A DNA stretch of 16,583 nucleotides, taken from MED-G17 sp963991985 (GTDB lineage: Bacteria > Bacteroidota > Bacteroidia > NS11-12g > UBA9320). The stretch is from positions 1-16,583 of the forward strand of contig CAXDRX010000028.1 of the NCBI GenBank assembly GCA_963991985.1. The letters are read 5' to 3'. This document shows positions 6,594 through 15,478 of the stretch, one piece after another (positions within the stretch are counted from its first letter, which is position 1; each line of letters starts with the position of its first letter). The translations under genes and the position numbers were made by a program. The notes under the pieces were generated by a model. The model worked only from the letters and a program-made list of their open reading frames with translations. It ran no database searches and was not told the DNA's origin.

Positions 6594-6598
6594 ACCAA

Positions 6599-7477
6599 AT
6601 GATATTGACGAAAGAAAATATAGAAAAAATGCAAAATGAGCTGGGCGATTTGTCGCAAAAAATTGAGGAAATGCCTTGGTTTGATGCCGCGCATATTTTT
6701 CTAGCCAAAAAGGCCATGCAAGAAAAATGGCCCAATGCAGAAAGTTACCTGTTTACTGCTTCCTTACATGCAGGAGATCGACGTATCTTGTACGATATCG
6801 TGCACCCCGAAGAGGCAAAGCAGGCAAAAGGAAAAGCAAAATCAAGTAGCCTTGTCAAAGAACAACAAACTCACCAAGGAAAAGCTCAAAAACAAATTCT
6901 CTCAAAGACGTCCACCAGCACTATAAAATTAGAAGCAAAACCTGAAATCATTGACTTTCCGAAGATGGATGAAGTAGCTTCCAAAAACAAGCCACAGGAA
7001 ATTGTCTTGGGTTCCAACAAAACATCCAAGCAAAAAGAGAAGCAAGTGCAGCCAAGCAAAGCGCAAAATCAACAGGAGTCTTTTACTTACGACCCGATTG
7101 AATCCTTGTCCAAAAAAATTCCAGAAGCCACAGAAGACAGCGAGGCCAAAGATTTTCTGTTTTGGCTCAATGCCTTGGAAAACCAAATTACCAAGGTAGA
7201 AAGTTCTAGCCCAAAAGAAGAAGATGCCATCATCGACAGATTCATTGCCACGCAGCCCAAAGTGCAAAAACCAAGCAAAAACAAAGTTTATCAACTGCCC
7301 AAAGGGAAAAAACAGGAGGCCAACCCATGGGTCACCGAAACACTAGCCGAAGTGTATGTTCGTCAAGGGTTAATTGCTAAAGCCATTGACATGTACGAAA
7401 TTTTGGGTTTGCAAAATCCTTCCAAATCAGCGTATTTCGCGGAACTTATTTTAAAATTAAAAAAACAAAATGTTTAA
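6599..7477 (+). CDS. Conserved hypothetical protein with C-terminal TPR-like motif
   Basis: The protein has 292 aa from ATG at 6599; a TTG at 6587 in the same frame would overlap lptE and is less likely. The N-terminus (1-70) is helical with PWFDAAHIFLAKK near 26-38. The middle (75-225) is lysine-, glutamine- and serine-rich and probably disordered. The C-terminus (about 245-292) reads TETLAEVYVRQGLIAKAIDM, then YEILGLQNP, which fits one tetratricopeptide repeat. No signal peptide or membrane segment is present, so it is probably cytoplasmic. Proteins of this shape are found between lptE and secG in Bacteroidota, but I know of no established function. The stop codon overlaps the secG start (ATGTTTAA), indicating translational coupling. 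Confidence 0.8.
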   Translation: MILTKENIEKMQNELGDLSQKIEEMPWFDAAHIFLAKKAMQEKWPNAESYLFTASLHAGDRRILYDIVHPEEAKQAKGKAKSSSLVKEQQTHQGKAQKQILSKTSTSTIKLEAKPEIIDFPKMDEVASKNKPQEIVLGSNKTSKQKEKQVQPSKAQNQQESFTYDPIESLSKKIPEATEDSEAKDFLFWLNALENQITKVESSSPKEEDAIIDRFIATQPKVQKPSKNKVYQLPKGKKQEANPWVTETLAEVYVRQGLIAKAIDMYEILGLQNPSKSAYFAELILKLKKQNV

Positions 7478-7811
7478 TATCCTCATCATATTGGCCATCC
7501 TAGCATCTATCTTACTTATTCTTATTGTGGCCATACAAAATCCAAAAGGCGGAGGATTGGCCTCCAACTTTTCTGGTGCCAACCAAATGTTGGGAGCTCG
7601 AAGAACCAATGAAGAAGTAGAGCGATTCACATGGATTCTCTCTGTGGCCCTTTTGGTGATATCCTTGGGCACGATGTTTTTCATCAATTCGGGTAATTTG
7701 GAAGAAAAACAATCCAAATTTCAAGAAAATATAGACAACGCAGAGTTTGTTCCCAATGCAGCCGAGGGAGCTTCCATACCTCCTATGGAAGAAGAAAACA
7801 ATGCCCAATAA
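7470..7811 (+). CDS. secG: Preprotein translocase subunit SecG
   Basis: The protein has 113 aa. SecG is the small subunit of the SecYEG channel and assists SecA-driven export across the inner membrane. Two membrane helices are visible, at about 2-22 and 52-73. Between them lies the conserved cytoplasmic loop with NPKGGGLASNFSGANQMLG. The C-terminal 35 residues are hydrophilic and acidic, as is common in Bacteroidota SecG. The ATG overlaps the previous gene by 8 nt, and this is the last gene of the miaB operon. No hairpin terminator is visible in the 44 nt before the next gene, so read-through is possible. Confidence 0.93.
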   Translation: MFNILIILAILASILLILIVAIQNPKGGGLASNFSGANQMLGARRTNEEVERFTWILSVALLVISLGTMFFINSGNLEEKQSKFQENIDNAEFVPNAAEGASIPPMEEENNAQ

Positions 7812-7855
7812 ATTTATTTTATAAACCCTTCTTTCTCCGACTTGTTTTTTTTCAT

Positions 7856-8176
7856 ATGGCTGTACAAGAATTGAATGATGATAGCTTCGCCGAATTGGCA
7901 AAAAGAGGGGAAAAGATTTTAGTTAAATTTTATGCCAACTGGTGCGGAAGTTGTAAGCTCTTTGCCCCCAAATTTCGTCGGCTATCCGAAGAAGAGAGAT
8001 TTCAGGACATACATTTTGTTAAAGTCAACGCCGAAGACAATCCCAAAGTTCGGCAATGGGCTGGGGTAGACAATTTGCCTTTTTTTGCAACGGTGGACGA
8101 TGCCAAAGTCCTAAATGCTCTTTCAACCAATAAAGAAGAAAAAGTATTGGAATTTTTAAACCAGTTGAAAGGATGA
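7856..8176 (+). CDS. Thioredoxin-family protein (WCGSC)
   Basis: The protein has 106 aa with a complete thioredoxin fold. The active site WCGSC has C30 and C33 after FYAN, and the cis-proline is P75 in DNLPFF. The dipeptide between the cysteines is GS instead of the GP of classical thioredoxin, which usually shifts redox potential and partner choice. There is no signal peptide, so it acts in the cytoplasm, probably as a disulfide reductase. Its stop overlaps the start of the 80-aa gene by 4 nt (ATGA), so the two are made together. The gene lies between secG and the nqr operon. Confidence 0.9.
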   Translation: MAVQELNDDSFAELAKRGEKILVKFYANWCGSCKLFAPKFRRLSEEERFQDIHFVKVNAEDNPKVRQWAGVDNLPFFATVDDAKVLNALSTNKEEKVLEFLNQLKG

Positions 8177-8415
8177 AGATTGCTTCCATCAAAAATTTAG
8201 TAAATCAATACACTTTGCCTGAACTTCAAGAGGCAGAGGAGTGTTTTTATGAAGAAACGAAGACCCTCAACATTGAAATTGAAGGAGAGGACGAAGGAGA
8301 AAAACTCACCCATGTGCTGGCAGCCATAGAGATAAAAGAAGACATGGCACAGGGAGCTCAGCTCAATGAAGCAATTCGAAACTTCAGTCAGAGGGTTCGA
8401 AAAAGTATTGGTTAA
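8173..8415 (+). CDS. Small conserved acidic protein (possibly DUF6952 family)
   Basis: The protein has 80 aa, is helical, and has no signal peptide or membrane segment. Typical features are TLPELQEAEE near 14-23, the acidic stretch EIEGEDEGEKLTHVLAAIEI in the centre, and the ending FSQRVRKSIG. From memory this pattern matches a short Bacteroidota family of unknown function that travels with the thioredoxin gene; the DUF6952 label is tentative. It is translationally coupled to the thioredoxin-like gene, so the two may interact, for instance as substrate or adaptor. It contains a single cysteine (C24). Confidence 0.75.
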   Translation: MKIASIKNLVNQYTLPELQEAEECFYEETKTLNIEIEGEDEGEKLTHVLAAIEIKEDMAQGAQLNEAIRNFSQRVRKSIG

Positions 8416-8497
8416 AAACGCTTCATGAGAGCTTTCATTTCATACACACCCAATTGTTGAAAAATACTATCAAAAGAAATTCTAAAAAGCGAAAAGA

Positions 8498-8531
8498 TTG
8501 AGGTTAGATTGTGGTACAATATTTATTTTTG
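8498..8531 (+). promoter_or_regulatory. Promoter of the nqr operon
   Basis: TATTTTTG at 8524-8531 is a perfect TAnnTTTG box. A TTG at 8498-8500 lies 23 nt upstream, at the long end of the allowed spacing. Transcription would start near 8538, about 12 nt before the nqrA ATG. Upstream, between the 80-aa gene and this promoter, there is a near-palindrome ATGAGAGCTTTCAT (8425-8438) that could be a regulator site. Confidence 0.55.
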
Positions 8532-8549
8532 CTCGTAAGATTTGACTAC

Positions 8550-9893
8550 ATGTCTCAGGTAATCAAAATTAAGCGAGGGAAAGACCTAAAGTTGGCGGGA
8601 AAAGCCTCTCAGGAAACCCAGAAGATACAATCCAAGACCTATGCCGTTAAACCTCAAGAATATCCATATGTGTGGCCCAAACTAAATGTAAAAGTGGGGG
8701 ACGAAGTGAAAGCGGGAACTTCCCTTTTTTACGACAAAACACTAAATAAGGTTCAGTTTTGTGCCCCCGTTAGTGGGGAGGTTGTGGAAATCAACCGTGG
8801 AGAACGAAGGGTTGTTCAAGAAATTGTTATTCTCGCGGATTCCAAAATCCAATACGAAAATTTTGAGGTGAAATCTTTTGAAAGTTTTGACAAGGAACAA
8901 ATTCAAGAAGCGCTCTTGGCTGGGGGCTTATGGCCTACCCTTGTTCAAAGACCTTTTGGAACTTTGGCCAATTACGATGAAAGCCCCAAAGCCATATTCA
9001 TCGCTGGTTTTGATTCGGCTCCGTTGGCAGCAGACTATACATTCGTGTTGAAAGAACAAAAACAGGACCTTCAGGCGGGAATCCAAGCGCTAAGCAAGCT
9101 TACCGAAGGCAAGTTACACCTAAATATACATCAAAGCCAAGCATCTGAAGATGTATTCCAATTGGAAGGAGTGCAAAAAAACGTATTTAGCGGGATGCAC
9201 CCCTCTGGACTTTTGGGCATACAAATCAATCACATAGATCCCATCAATAAGGGAGAAGTTGTTTGGACCATTCAAGCCACAGATGTTGCCAAAATTGGTC
9301 GGTTTTTTCTCACAGGAAACTACCGTGCGGAAAAAACATTTGCGCTGGCAGGTTCACAAATAAAAAACCCTATTTATTGTCATGCCCTGGAAGGGGTTTC
9401 TTTAAAAGAAATACTGGAGAGCAATCTTAAAGAAGGCGAGTCTCGAATTATAGAAGGTAACGTTTTAACGGGAAGACAAATACAAGTGGGATCTTTTTTG
9501 GGAGCAAAAACGAATGAGATATCGGTCATTCCTGAAGGAAAAGAATACGAGTTTTTGGGATGGCTTTTCCCAAGCTATGCCCGCCCTAGTCTTTCAAAAT
9601 CAATGCCCAATTATTGGTTGGAAAGAAAAACCTATCAGGTAAATACCAACACCCATGGAGAAGAAAGAGCATTTGTTGTCTCTGGGGAATACGAAAAAGT
9701 TTTGCCTATGGACATTATGCCCATTCAATTGCTCAAGAGTATCTTGGCACAAGATATCGAAAGCATGGAGAACTTAGGAATCCTAGAGATTCTTCCCGAA
9801 GACCTTGCGCTATGTGAATTTGTGTGTAGCTCTAAAATTGAAGTGCAGAAGATTGTAAATCAAGGAATAGAACTTATGTTACAAGAAGGATAA
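8550..9893 (+). CDS. nqrA: Na+-translocating NADH:quinone reductase subunit A
   Basis: The protein has 447 aa, the usual NqrA length. NqrA is the cytoplasmic subunit of the sodium-pumping respiratory complex that oxidises NADH and reduces ubiquinone or menaquinone; it takes part in quinone binding. The N-terminal part looks like a biotinyl-lipoyl-like fold (KLNVKVGDEVKAGTSLFYDK near 46-65, then APVSGEVVEI). Features such as SGMHPSGLLG near 216-225 and TGRQIQVGSFLG near 308-319 fit the family. The ATG at 8550 is chosen because MSQVIKIKRG is the typical beginning; an upstream extension to GTG 8511 would overlap the promoter box. It is followed 2 nt later by nqrB. Confidence 0.95.
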   Translation: MSQVIKIKRGKDLKLAGKASQETQKIQSKTYAVKPQEYPYVWPKLNVKVGDEVKAGTSLFYDKTLNKVQFCAPVSGEVVEINRGERRVVQEIVILADSKIQYENFEVKSFESFDKEQIQEALLAGGLWPTLVQRPFGTLANYDESPKAIFIAGFDSAPLAADYTFVLKEQKQDLQAGIQALSKLTEGKLHLNIHQSQASEDVFQLEGVQKNVFSGMHPSGLLGIQINHIDPINKGEVVWTIQATDVAKIGRFFLTGNYRAEKTFALAGSQIKNPIYCHALEGVSLKEILESNLKEGESRIIEGNVLTGRQIQVGSFLGAKTNEISVIPEGKEYEFLGWLFPSYARPSLSKSMPNYWLERKTYQVNTNTHGEERAFVVSGEYEKVLPMDIMPIQLLKSILAQDIESMENLGILEILPEDLALCEFVCSSKIEVQKIVNQGIELMLQEG

Positions 9894-9895
9894 AA

Positions 9896-11059
9896 ATGAA
9901 ATTTCTTAGAAATTACGTAGACAAAATCAAACCCAATTTTCAAGAGGGAGGAAAGTTACACTTTTTACATTCCACTTTTGATGCTTTCGAGACGTTTTTA
10001 TTTGTGCCCAACCACGTAACAAAAAACGGCGTGCATGTTCGGGATGGAATTGACATAAAGCGTACCATGTTTATGGTCATAGTGGCCCTCATACCAGCGA
10101 CTCTTTTTGGTATGTGGAATGTAGGGTATCAACATTTTTTATCGATGGGAGAAAGTCCTAATTTTTTTGACTCGATGTGGTATGGAACACTTCAAACCCT
10201 TCCTATCATTGTGGTGAGTTATGCTGCGGGTTTGGGCGTTGAATTTGCATTTGCCCAAGTAAAAAAACATCCTGTCTCAGAGGGTTTTTTGGTTAGTGCT
10301 CTGCTGATTCCTCTTTGTTTGCCTCCAGATATTCCACTTTGGATGGTCGCCATTGCCACCATCTTTGCCGTTGTGGTTGGGAAAGAAGTATTTGGCGGAA
10401 CAGGAATGAACATATTAAATCCAGCGCTCACTGCTCGGGTTTTTCTCTATTTTGCTTATCCTGGGGCCATGAGTGGAGGGTATGATGTTTGGATTGCCAA
10501 TGCTGCCGATGGATATACAGGCGCAACCAACCTTGCAGAGGTTTACAATGCAAGCAATGCAGGAGAACATTTCAACGCCCAAACACTACAAGCCAGTGCG
10601 TGGGATAGTTTCATGGGATGGATACCTGGATCGATAGGTGAAACTTCGACTCTCATGTGTCTTTTGGGTGCCGCCTTTCTAATATTTGTAGGGATTGGTT
10701 CATGGCGAATCATTCTATCTACCTTTTTAGGAGGCGCTGTCATGGGGCTTCTTCTGAATTGGGTTGGAGGCAATGCCTATTATGAAATGCCATTCTATTA
10801 TCACCTCATTATTGGTGGTTTTGCTTTTGGTGCTATTTTCATGGCCACAGACCCCGTGAGTGCTGCTCAAACCAACAGAGGAAAAATATTGTATGGATTT
10901 TTTATTGGGGTGTTAACCGTACTGATTCGAGTATTCAACCCGGCATATCCTGAAGGAATCATGATGGCCATTTTGCTAATGAATGTATTTGCGCCATTGT
11001 TTGACTATTATGTAGTAAAAAGTAACATTAAAAAAAGATTGTCACGTGTCAAAGCTTAA
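9896..11059 (+). CDS. nqrB: Na+-translocating NADH:quinone reductase subunit B
   Basis: The protein has 387 aa and is an integral membrane subunit with many hydrophobic helices from about residue 55 on. It binds riboflavin and carries a covalently bound FMN, and is part of the sodium path. The flavinylation motif is DGYTGAT, with Thr211 as the FMN attachment residue; it has Thr instead of the usual Ser three residues before. Other family features are the cytoplasmic N-terminus with PNHVTKNGVHVRDGIDIKRT and the MATDPVSAAQTN stretch near the C-terminus. The gap to nqrA is 2 nt, and the 3' end overlaps nqrC by 14 nt. Confidence 0.96.
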   Translation: MKFLRNYVDKIKPNFQEGGKLHFLHSTFDAFETFLFVPNHVTKNGVHVRDGIDIKRTMFMVIVALIPATLFGMWNVGYQHFLSMGESPNFFDSMWYGTLQTLPIIVVSYAAGLGVEFAFAQVKKHPVSEGFLVSALLIPLCLPPDIPLWMVAIATIFAVVVGKEVFGGTGMNILNPALTARVFLYFAYPGAMSGGYDVWIANAADGYTGATNLAEVYNASNAGEHFNAQTLQASAWDSFMGWIPGSIGETSTLMCLLGAAFLIFVGIGSWRIILSTFLGGAVMGLLLNWVGGNAYYEMPFYYHLIIGGFAFGAIFMATDPVSAAQTNRGKILYGFFIGVLTVLIRVFNPAYPEGIMMAILLMNVFAPLFDYYVVKSNIKKRLSRVKA

Positions 11060-11771
11060 CAAAAACAGCAACTTTTATATTCTTGGTTATGCCATATTGC
11101 TTACCATCGTCTTGGGAACCTTGCTCCCAACCGTGGCGGGCGCTTTAAAGTCAAAAATTGTAAGCAATAAGGCTTTTGAAAAAAAGAAATTTATTCTTAC
11201 CGCGGGATTGGGTCATGATGAGGTAGCCAAAATGACAGATGACCAAATCAACAACTTATTTGACAATAGTGTTGAGAGTCAAGTAATCAATGCCCAAGGT
11301 GATCGAGTAAACAAAAATGTCGCATCAGTGATTGTAGCTAAAGAGTACAAATTGGATAAGGAGTTGCGAGCGCTGCCCATTTATATTATTACCTCGGAAA
11401 ATGAAAAATCCTTTGTATTTCCGATGCATGGCTATGGCTTGTGGGATGAAATTTGGGGTTATGTTGCCTTGGAAAAAGATGGAGAAACCATTAAGGCGGT
11501 TGTTTTTGATCATAAGGGAGAAACGCCTGGGTTGGGAGCGAGAATTTCAAGTGAAGAAATTCAAAAACGCTTTTCGGGAAAATCCATTTTTGATGAAACC
11601 AAAAATTTGGTTTCCGTTTCCATGCAAAAAGGGGAAGGTAATGATTACTCTGACAAAAAAAATGAAGTGGATGGCATGAGTGGTGCCACCATCACTGGTG
11701 TGGGTCTCAACAATATGTTAAAGGAATATTTTTCACTATACAAAAAATACATTAGTACGATTTCAAAATAA
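11046..11771 (+). CDS. nqrC: Na+-translocating NADH:quinone reductase subunit C
   Basis: The protein has 241 aa. One N-terminal membrane helix (about 10-32) precedes a periplasmic FMN-binding domain. The FMN attachment motif is DGMSGAT with Thr215. The pair HKGETPGLGARI (156-167) and GLWDEIWGYV (131-140) is typical of NqrC and RnfG. The start is GTG at 11046, inside the end of nqrB; no ATG lies before the membrane helix. NqrC passes electrons from the NqrD/NqrE iron centre to the FMN of NqrB. The next gene begins 1 nt after the stop. Confidence 0.95.
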   Translation: MSKLNKNSNFYILGYAILLTIVLGTLLPTVAGALKSKIVSNKAFEKKKFILTAGLGHDEVAKMTDDQINNLFDNSVESQVINAQGDRVNKNVASVIVAKEYKLDKELRALPIYIITSENEKSFVFPMHGYGLWDEIWGYVALEKDGETIKAVVFDHKGETPGLGARISSEEIQKRFSGKSIFDETKNLVSVSMQKGEGNDYSDKKNEVDGMSGATITGVGLNNMLKEYFSLYKKYISTISK

Positions 11772-11772
11772 A

Positions 11773-12423
11773 ATGAGTGAAGCCATAGCAAAAAAAGAAA
11801 AGCAAGAGAGCGAACCTCTTTTTTCAAAGAAAAATCGAAAACTTGTCACCAATCCTCTGGATTCTGACAATCCTATAACGGTTCAGGTTTTGGGGATTTG
11901 TTCGGCACTTGCAGTAACCATCAAATTAAAACCATCTTTCATCATGGGAATTGCTGTGTTTTTTGTAATGGTTTTGAGCAGTTTGGTGATATCATTGATT
12001 AGAAATTCAATACCATCAAGAATTCGAATCATTGTTCAGTTGGGGGTAGTGGCCACTTTGGTTGCTATTGTAGACCAAATCCTTCAGGCCTATGCCTATG
12101 ACATTTCCAAGCAGCTTTCTGTTTTTGTTGGGCTAATCATTACCAATTGTATCATCATGGGAAGAATAGAAGCGTTTGCTCTAGGCAACAAACCATGGCC
12201 TAGTGTTTTAGATGCTGCAGGCAATGCTTTGGGCTATGCTGCCATCCTTTTGATTGTTGCTTTTTTTAGAGAATTGCTTGGGTCAGGCTCTCTTTTTGAC
12301 ATCAAAATTTTGGGAGATTGGTACACGCCAAACGGTGTGATGACCAATACTGCTGGGGCGGCCATCATTTTGGGACTTTTGATTTGGGCACAAAGGGCAA
12401 GAAACGGATACGTAGAAGACTAG
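11773..12423 (+). CDS. nqrD: Na+-translocating NADH:quinone reductase subunit D
   Basis: The protein has 216 aa with six probable membrane helices. NqrD forms a pseudo-symmetric pair with NqrE that holds an iron centre in the middle of the membrane. The ligand cysteines are C43 (GICSALAVT) and C126 (ITNCIIMGR). The N-terminal hydrophilic stretch of about 30 residues (KKEKQESEP...) is somewhat longer than in the Vibrio protein. Other family signs are AFALGNKPWPSVLDA and the helix with FFRELLGSGSLFDIKILG. nqrE starts 4 nt later. Confidence 0.95.
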   Translation: MSEAIAKKEKQESEPLFSKKNRKLVTNPLDSDNPITVQVLGICSALAVTIKLKPSFIMGIAVFFVMVLSSLVISLIRNSIPSRIRIIVQLGVVATLVAIVDQILQAYAYDISKQLSVFVGLIITNCIIMGRIEAFALGNKPWPSVLDAAGNALGYAAILLIVAFFRELLGSGSLFDIKILGDWYTPNGVMTNTAGAAIILGLLIWAQRARNGYVED

Positions 12424-12427
12424 AAAA

Positions 12428-13072
12428 ATGGAAAATTTATTAAACATATTCATCAAATCTATTTTTGTTGAGAACATGATTTTTGCTTATTTCTTAGGCA
12501 TGTGTTCTTACTTGGCAGTTTCAAAGAAAATAGATACCGCAGTGGGGCTTGGATTTGCAGTTATTTTCGTTCTTGGTATTACCATTCCTTTGAACTGGGT
12601 CGTTTACAATTATGTATTAAAAGAAGGCTCATTGGCATGGTTGAACAACATAGGAATTTCAAAACAAATGGCGGACTTTTCCAAAGTAGATTTAGAGGTT
12701 CTTAAATATATTGTATTTATAGCTGTTATTGCATCTTTTGTGCAACTTACGGAAATGGTCATAGAAAAAATTTCACCATCTCTGTACAACGCATTGGGTA
12801 TCTTTTTGCCACTAATTGCGGTCAACTGCTCGATTTTGGGAGGTGCTTTGTTTCTTCCGGGTCGAGAGTATACTTTCCCTGAATCTTTAGCTTTTGGTTT
12901 TGGAAGTGGAATCGGTTGGCTCATGGCGGTCGTTGCTTTGGCGGCCATCAGAGAAAAAATTCAATACAGTAATGTCCCAAAACCTTTGCGTGGTTTGGGT
13001 ATTACATTCATAACAGTCGGGCTTATGGCCTTTGGTTTTTTAAGTTTCATGGGTTTTAAACTTCCATTTTAA
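12428..13072 (+). CDS. nqrE: Na+-translocating NADH:quinone reductase subunit E
   Basis: The protein has 214 aa with six probable membrane helices. It is the partner of NqrD around the intramembrane iron centre, with ligand cysteines C26 (GMCSYLAVS) and C134 (AVNCSILGGA). The N-terminus ENLLNIFIKSIFVENMIFA and the SLAFGFGSGIGW segment are typical of NqrE/RnfA. nqrF follows after 1 nt. Together with NqrD the pair is complete. Confidence 0.95.
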   Translation: MENLLNIFIKSIFVENMIFAYFLGMCSYLAVSKKIDTAVGLGFAVIFVLGITIPLNWVVYNYVLKEGSLAWLNNIGISKQMADFSKVDLEVLKYIVFIAVIASFVQLTEMVIEKISPSLYNALGIFLPLIAVNCSILGGALFLPGREYTFPESLAFGFGSGIGWLMAVVALAAIREKIQYSNVPKPLRGLGITFITVGLMAFGFLSFMGFKLPF

Positions 13073-13073
13073 G

Positions 13074-14399
13074 ATGTTTTTTTTAGAAATAAATACAGCT
13101 GTAATTCTTGTTGGAGCCACCGTTTTTACCATCATCATATTGTTGCTGGTATTGATGCTCCAAGTTGCCGCCAAACGATTGATCACACAAGGCAATGTAC
13201 AGATTGAAATCAATGGTGAGAAAACAGTACAGACTGAGGTAGGTGGCACCCTATTGGGTGCTTTACAAAGCAGCGATCTTTTTTTACCATCGGCTTGTGG
13301 TGGTGGAGGAACCTGCGCAATGTGCGTTTGTCAGGTGCATGAAGGAGGGGGTGAAATTTTGGCTACAGAAAAAGGACAAATAAAGCGAAAAGACCAAAAA
13401 GACAACTTTCGGTTGGCTTGCCAAGTGAAGGTTAGAGAAAATATGAAAGTGCAGATCCCCGATGAAGTTTTTGGGATTAAGAAATGGGAGTGTGAAGTTG
13501 TTTCCAATTATAATGTTGCTTCGTTTATTAAGGAATTTGTTGTAAAACTGCCAGAAGGCGAAACCTTAGATTTTGAAGCGGGGGGATACATTCAGGTAGA
13601 TGTGCCGAAATGTGAAGTAAACTTTAAAAATATGGACATCACAGCGCATCCTGAGCTTGTAGCAGAGGGAAGAGACCCTCAAGATTTTAAATCAGAGTGG
13701 GATAAATACGGTCTTTGGGATTTGAAAATGAAAAACCCAGAACCTATTTTCAGAGCTTATTCTATGGCCAATCACCCGGCAGAAGGAAATATAATAATGC
13801 TCAACATTCGTATTGCGACACCTCCTTGGGATCGGGCAAACAACCGTTGGATGGATGTTAACCCGGGTATTTGTTCATCTTTTGTCTTTGACTGTAAACC
13901 GGGAGATAAGGTAACTATTTCGGGCCCTTATGGGGAATTTTTTATCAAAGAATCTGAATCAGAAATGCTTTACATTGGAGGGGGAGCAGGTATGGCACCT
14001 ATGCGAAGCCATTTATTCCATCTGTTCCATACCCTCAAAACAGGTAGAAAAGTAAGTTATTGGTATGGGGGACGTTCCAAGAGAGAGTTGTTTTATTTGG
14101 ACCATTTTAAAGAAATAGAAAAGCAATTTCCCAATTTTCAATTTCATATTGTATTATCAGAGCCTAAAGAGGAAGACAATTGGAAAGTCAAAGAAAATGT
14201 TGATGACAAAAAAGGGGATGGGTTCACAGGTTTTGTTCACCAAGCAGTTATTGATCAATATCTTAGCAAGCATGAAGCTCCCGAGGATATTGAATTTTAC
14301 TTCTGTGGTCCTCCTCTGATGAATCAAGCGGTGCTAAAAATGTGTGACGATTGGGGAATCCCAGAAGAAAACGTCTCCTTTGACGATTTTGGTGGATAG
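13074..14399 (+). CDS. nqrF: Na+-translocating NADH:quinone reductase subunit F (NADH-oxidising)
   Basis: The protein has 441 aa and is the electron entry subunit: NADH to FAD to a 2Fe-2S cluster. The N-terminal membrane anchor covers about 8-33. The plant-type ferredoxin domain has cysteines C75, C81, C84 and C116. FAD contacts include RAYSMAN. The NADH domain begins with YIGGGAGMAPMR and ends with FYFCGPPLMN and the C-terminal FDDFGG. All key residues are present. The stop (TAG 14397-14399) overlaps the likely apbE start (GTGGATAG), giving translational coupling. Confidence 0.96.
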   Translation: MFFLEINTAVILVGATVFTIIILLLVLMLQVAAKRLITQGNVQIEINGEKTVQTEVGGTLLGALQSSDLFLPSACGGGGTCAMCVCQVHEGGGEILATEKGQIKRKDQKDNFRLACQVKVRENMKVQIPDEVFGIKKWECEVVSNYNVASFIKEFVVKLPEGETLDFEAGGYIQVDVPKCEVNFKNMDITAHPELVAEGRDPQDFKSEWDKYGLWDLKMKNPEPIFRAYSMANHPAEGNIIMLNIRIATPPWDRANNRWMDVNPGICSSFVFDCKPGDKVTISGPYGEFFIKESESEMLYIGGGAGMAPMRSHLFHLFHTLKTGRKVSYWYGGRSKRELFYLDHFKEIEKQFPNFQFHIVLSEPKEEDNWKVKENVDDKKGDGFTGFVHQAVIDQYLSKHEAPEDIEFYFCGPPLMNQAVLKMCDDWGIPEENVSFDDFGG

Positions 14400-15390
14400 A
14401 AGATATCTCTTTGTTTTATTTTTCTTAGGACTGCTAAGTATTTTATTTAGTGCCTGTGAGGGCCGAAGGGAGAACGTAATTTCTGGAAATACAATGGGTA
14501 CGACTTATAGCATTAAGTACCTAGGAGAAAAAATCATTGAAAAAGAAAGAGTCGATCATTTGTTGGATTCCTTCAACCAGGTTCTTTCCACTTATATTCC
14601 AAACTCTCATATCAATCAATTCAACCACAAATACGATTCTTTTTTACAGGGCGTTTGCCATCCTTGGCTGCTAAATATTGCAGCAGAAAGTAAAAATATT
14701 TGGCAGATTACCGAAGGCTATTTTGATATCAGCGCCGCCCCGCTATTCAATGCTTATGGTTTTGGAGAAGCTCAAAAACAAGAAATAGATAGTTTGCTTC
14801 GAGATTCATTGCTCCAGTTGGTGGGGATGGATAAACTTCTGATCACTCAAAATGTTTTGCGCAAGAAAAACTATTTTACTCAAATCAATGCAAATGCCAT
14901 AGCAAAGGGCTACGGAGTGGATGTTTTGGCAGACTTTTTGGTTCGGAGAGGTGTAACAAACTATTTGGTAGAAATTGGAGGTGAATTACGAGCATGTGGG
15001 AAAAATAGCCGTGGGCAATGGTGGAAAGTTGGTATCAACAAACCGTATCCTGGTGCATCTTCTTCTTCCCAAATAAAACAAGTATCATTAAAAAATAGAT
15101 CAGTAGCAACGTCAGGGAATTACAGGAATTACTACTTACAGAAAGGTAAGAAAATAGTCCACACCATTAATCCTAAAACGGGATTGGCGGAGGAAACAAA
15201 TATGATAAGTGCAAGTATTCTGAGCAAAAGTTGCCTAGAAGCAGATGCATATGCTACTGCTGCAATGGCCATGGGGGTCCCAAAATGTTTGAATTTTCTT
15301 GAGCAAAAAAATCTATCGGCATATTTAGTATTTAAAAGAGGAAACGAATGGCAGGATACCATTTTGGGGTCGTTCGCATTTTTTGATTAG
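14392..15390 (+). CDS. apbE: FAD:protein FMN transferase ApbE (lipoprotein)
   Basis: The protein has 332 aa. ApbE transfers FMN from FAD to a threonine in the D-x-x-S/T-G-A-T motif, so it is expected to flavinylate NqrB Thr211 and NqrC Thr215 of the same operon. The GTG at 14392 gives a signal peptide with lipobox FSAC (Cys22), placing the enzyme outside the inner membrane; the upstream GTG at 14344 would spoil this. Family motifs are GNTMGTTYSI (32-41), NANAIAKGYGVD (166-177), VEIGGELRACG (193-203), HTINPKTG (257-264) and EADAYATAAMAMG (283-295). It is the last gene of the nqr operon. No strong terminator hairpin is visible downstream. Confidence 0.94.
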   Translation: MDRRYLFVLFFLGLLSILFSACEGRRENVISGNTMGTTYSIKYLGEKIIEKERVDHLLDSFNQVLSTYIPNSHINQFNHKYDSFLQGVCHPWLLNIAAESKNIWQITEGYFDISAAPLFNAYGFGEAQKQEIDSLLRDSLLQLVGMDKLLITQNVLRKKNYFTQINANAIAKGYGVDVLADFLVRRGVTNYLVEIGGELRACGKNSRGQWWKVGINKPYPGASSSSQIKQVSLKNRSVATSGNYRNYYLQKGKKIVHTINPKTGLAEETNMISASILSKSCLEADAYATAAMAMGVPKCLNFLEQKNLSAYLVFKRGNEWQDTILGSFAFFD

Positions 15391-15478
15391 GTTCTAACTT
15401 ATAAGCTTTTTATCACTAGCCAATTTTTACATTCCACATATAAATATAAAGTTCATTATGACTGCTAGAAAGAAAAGC

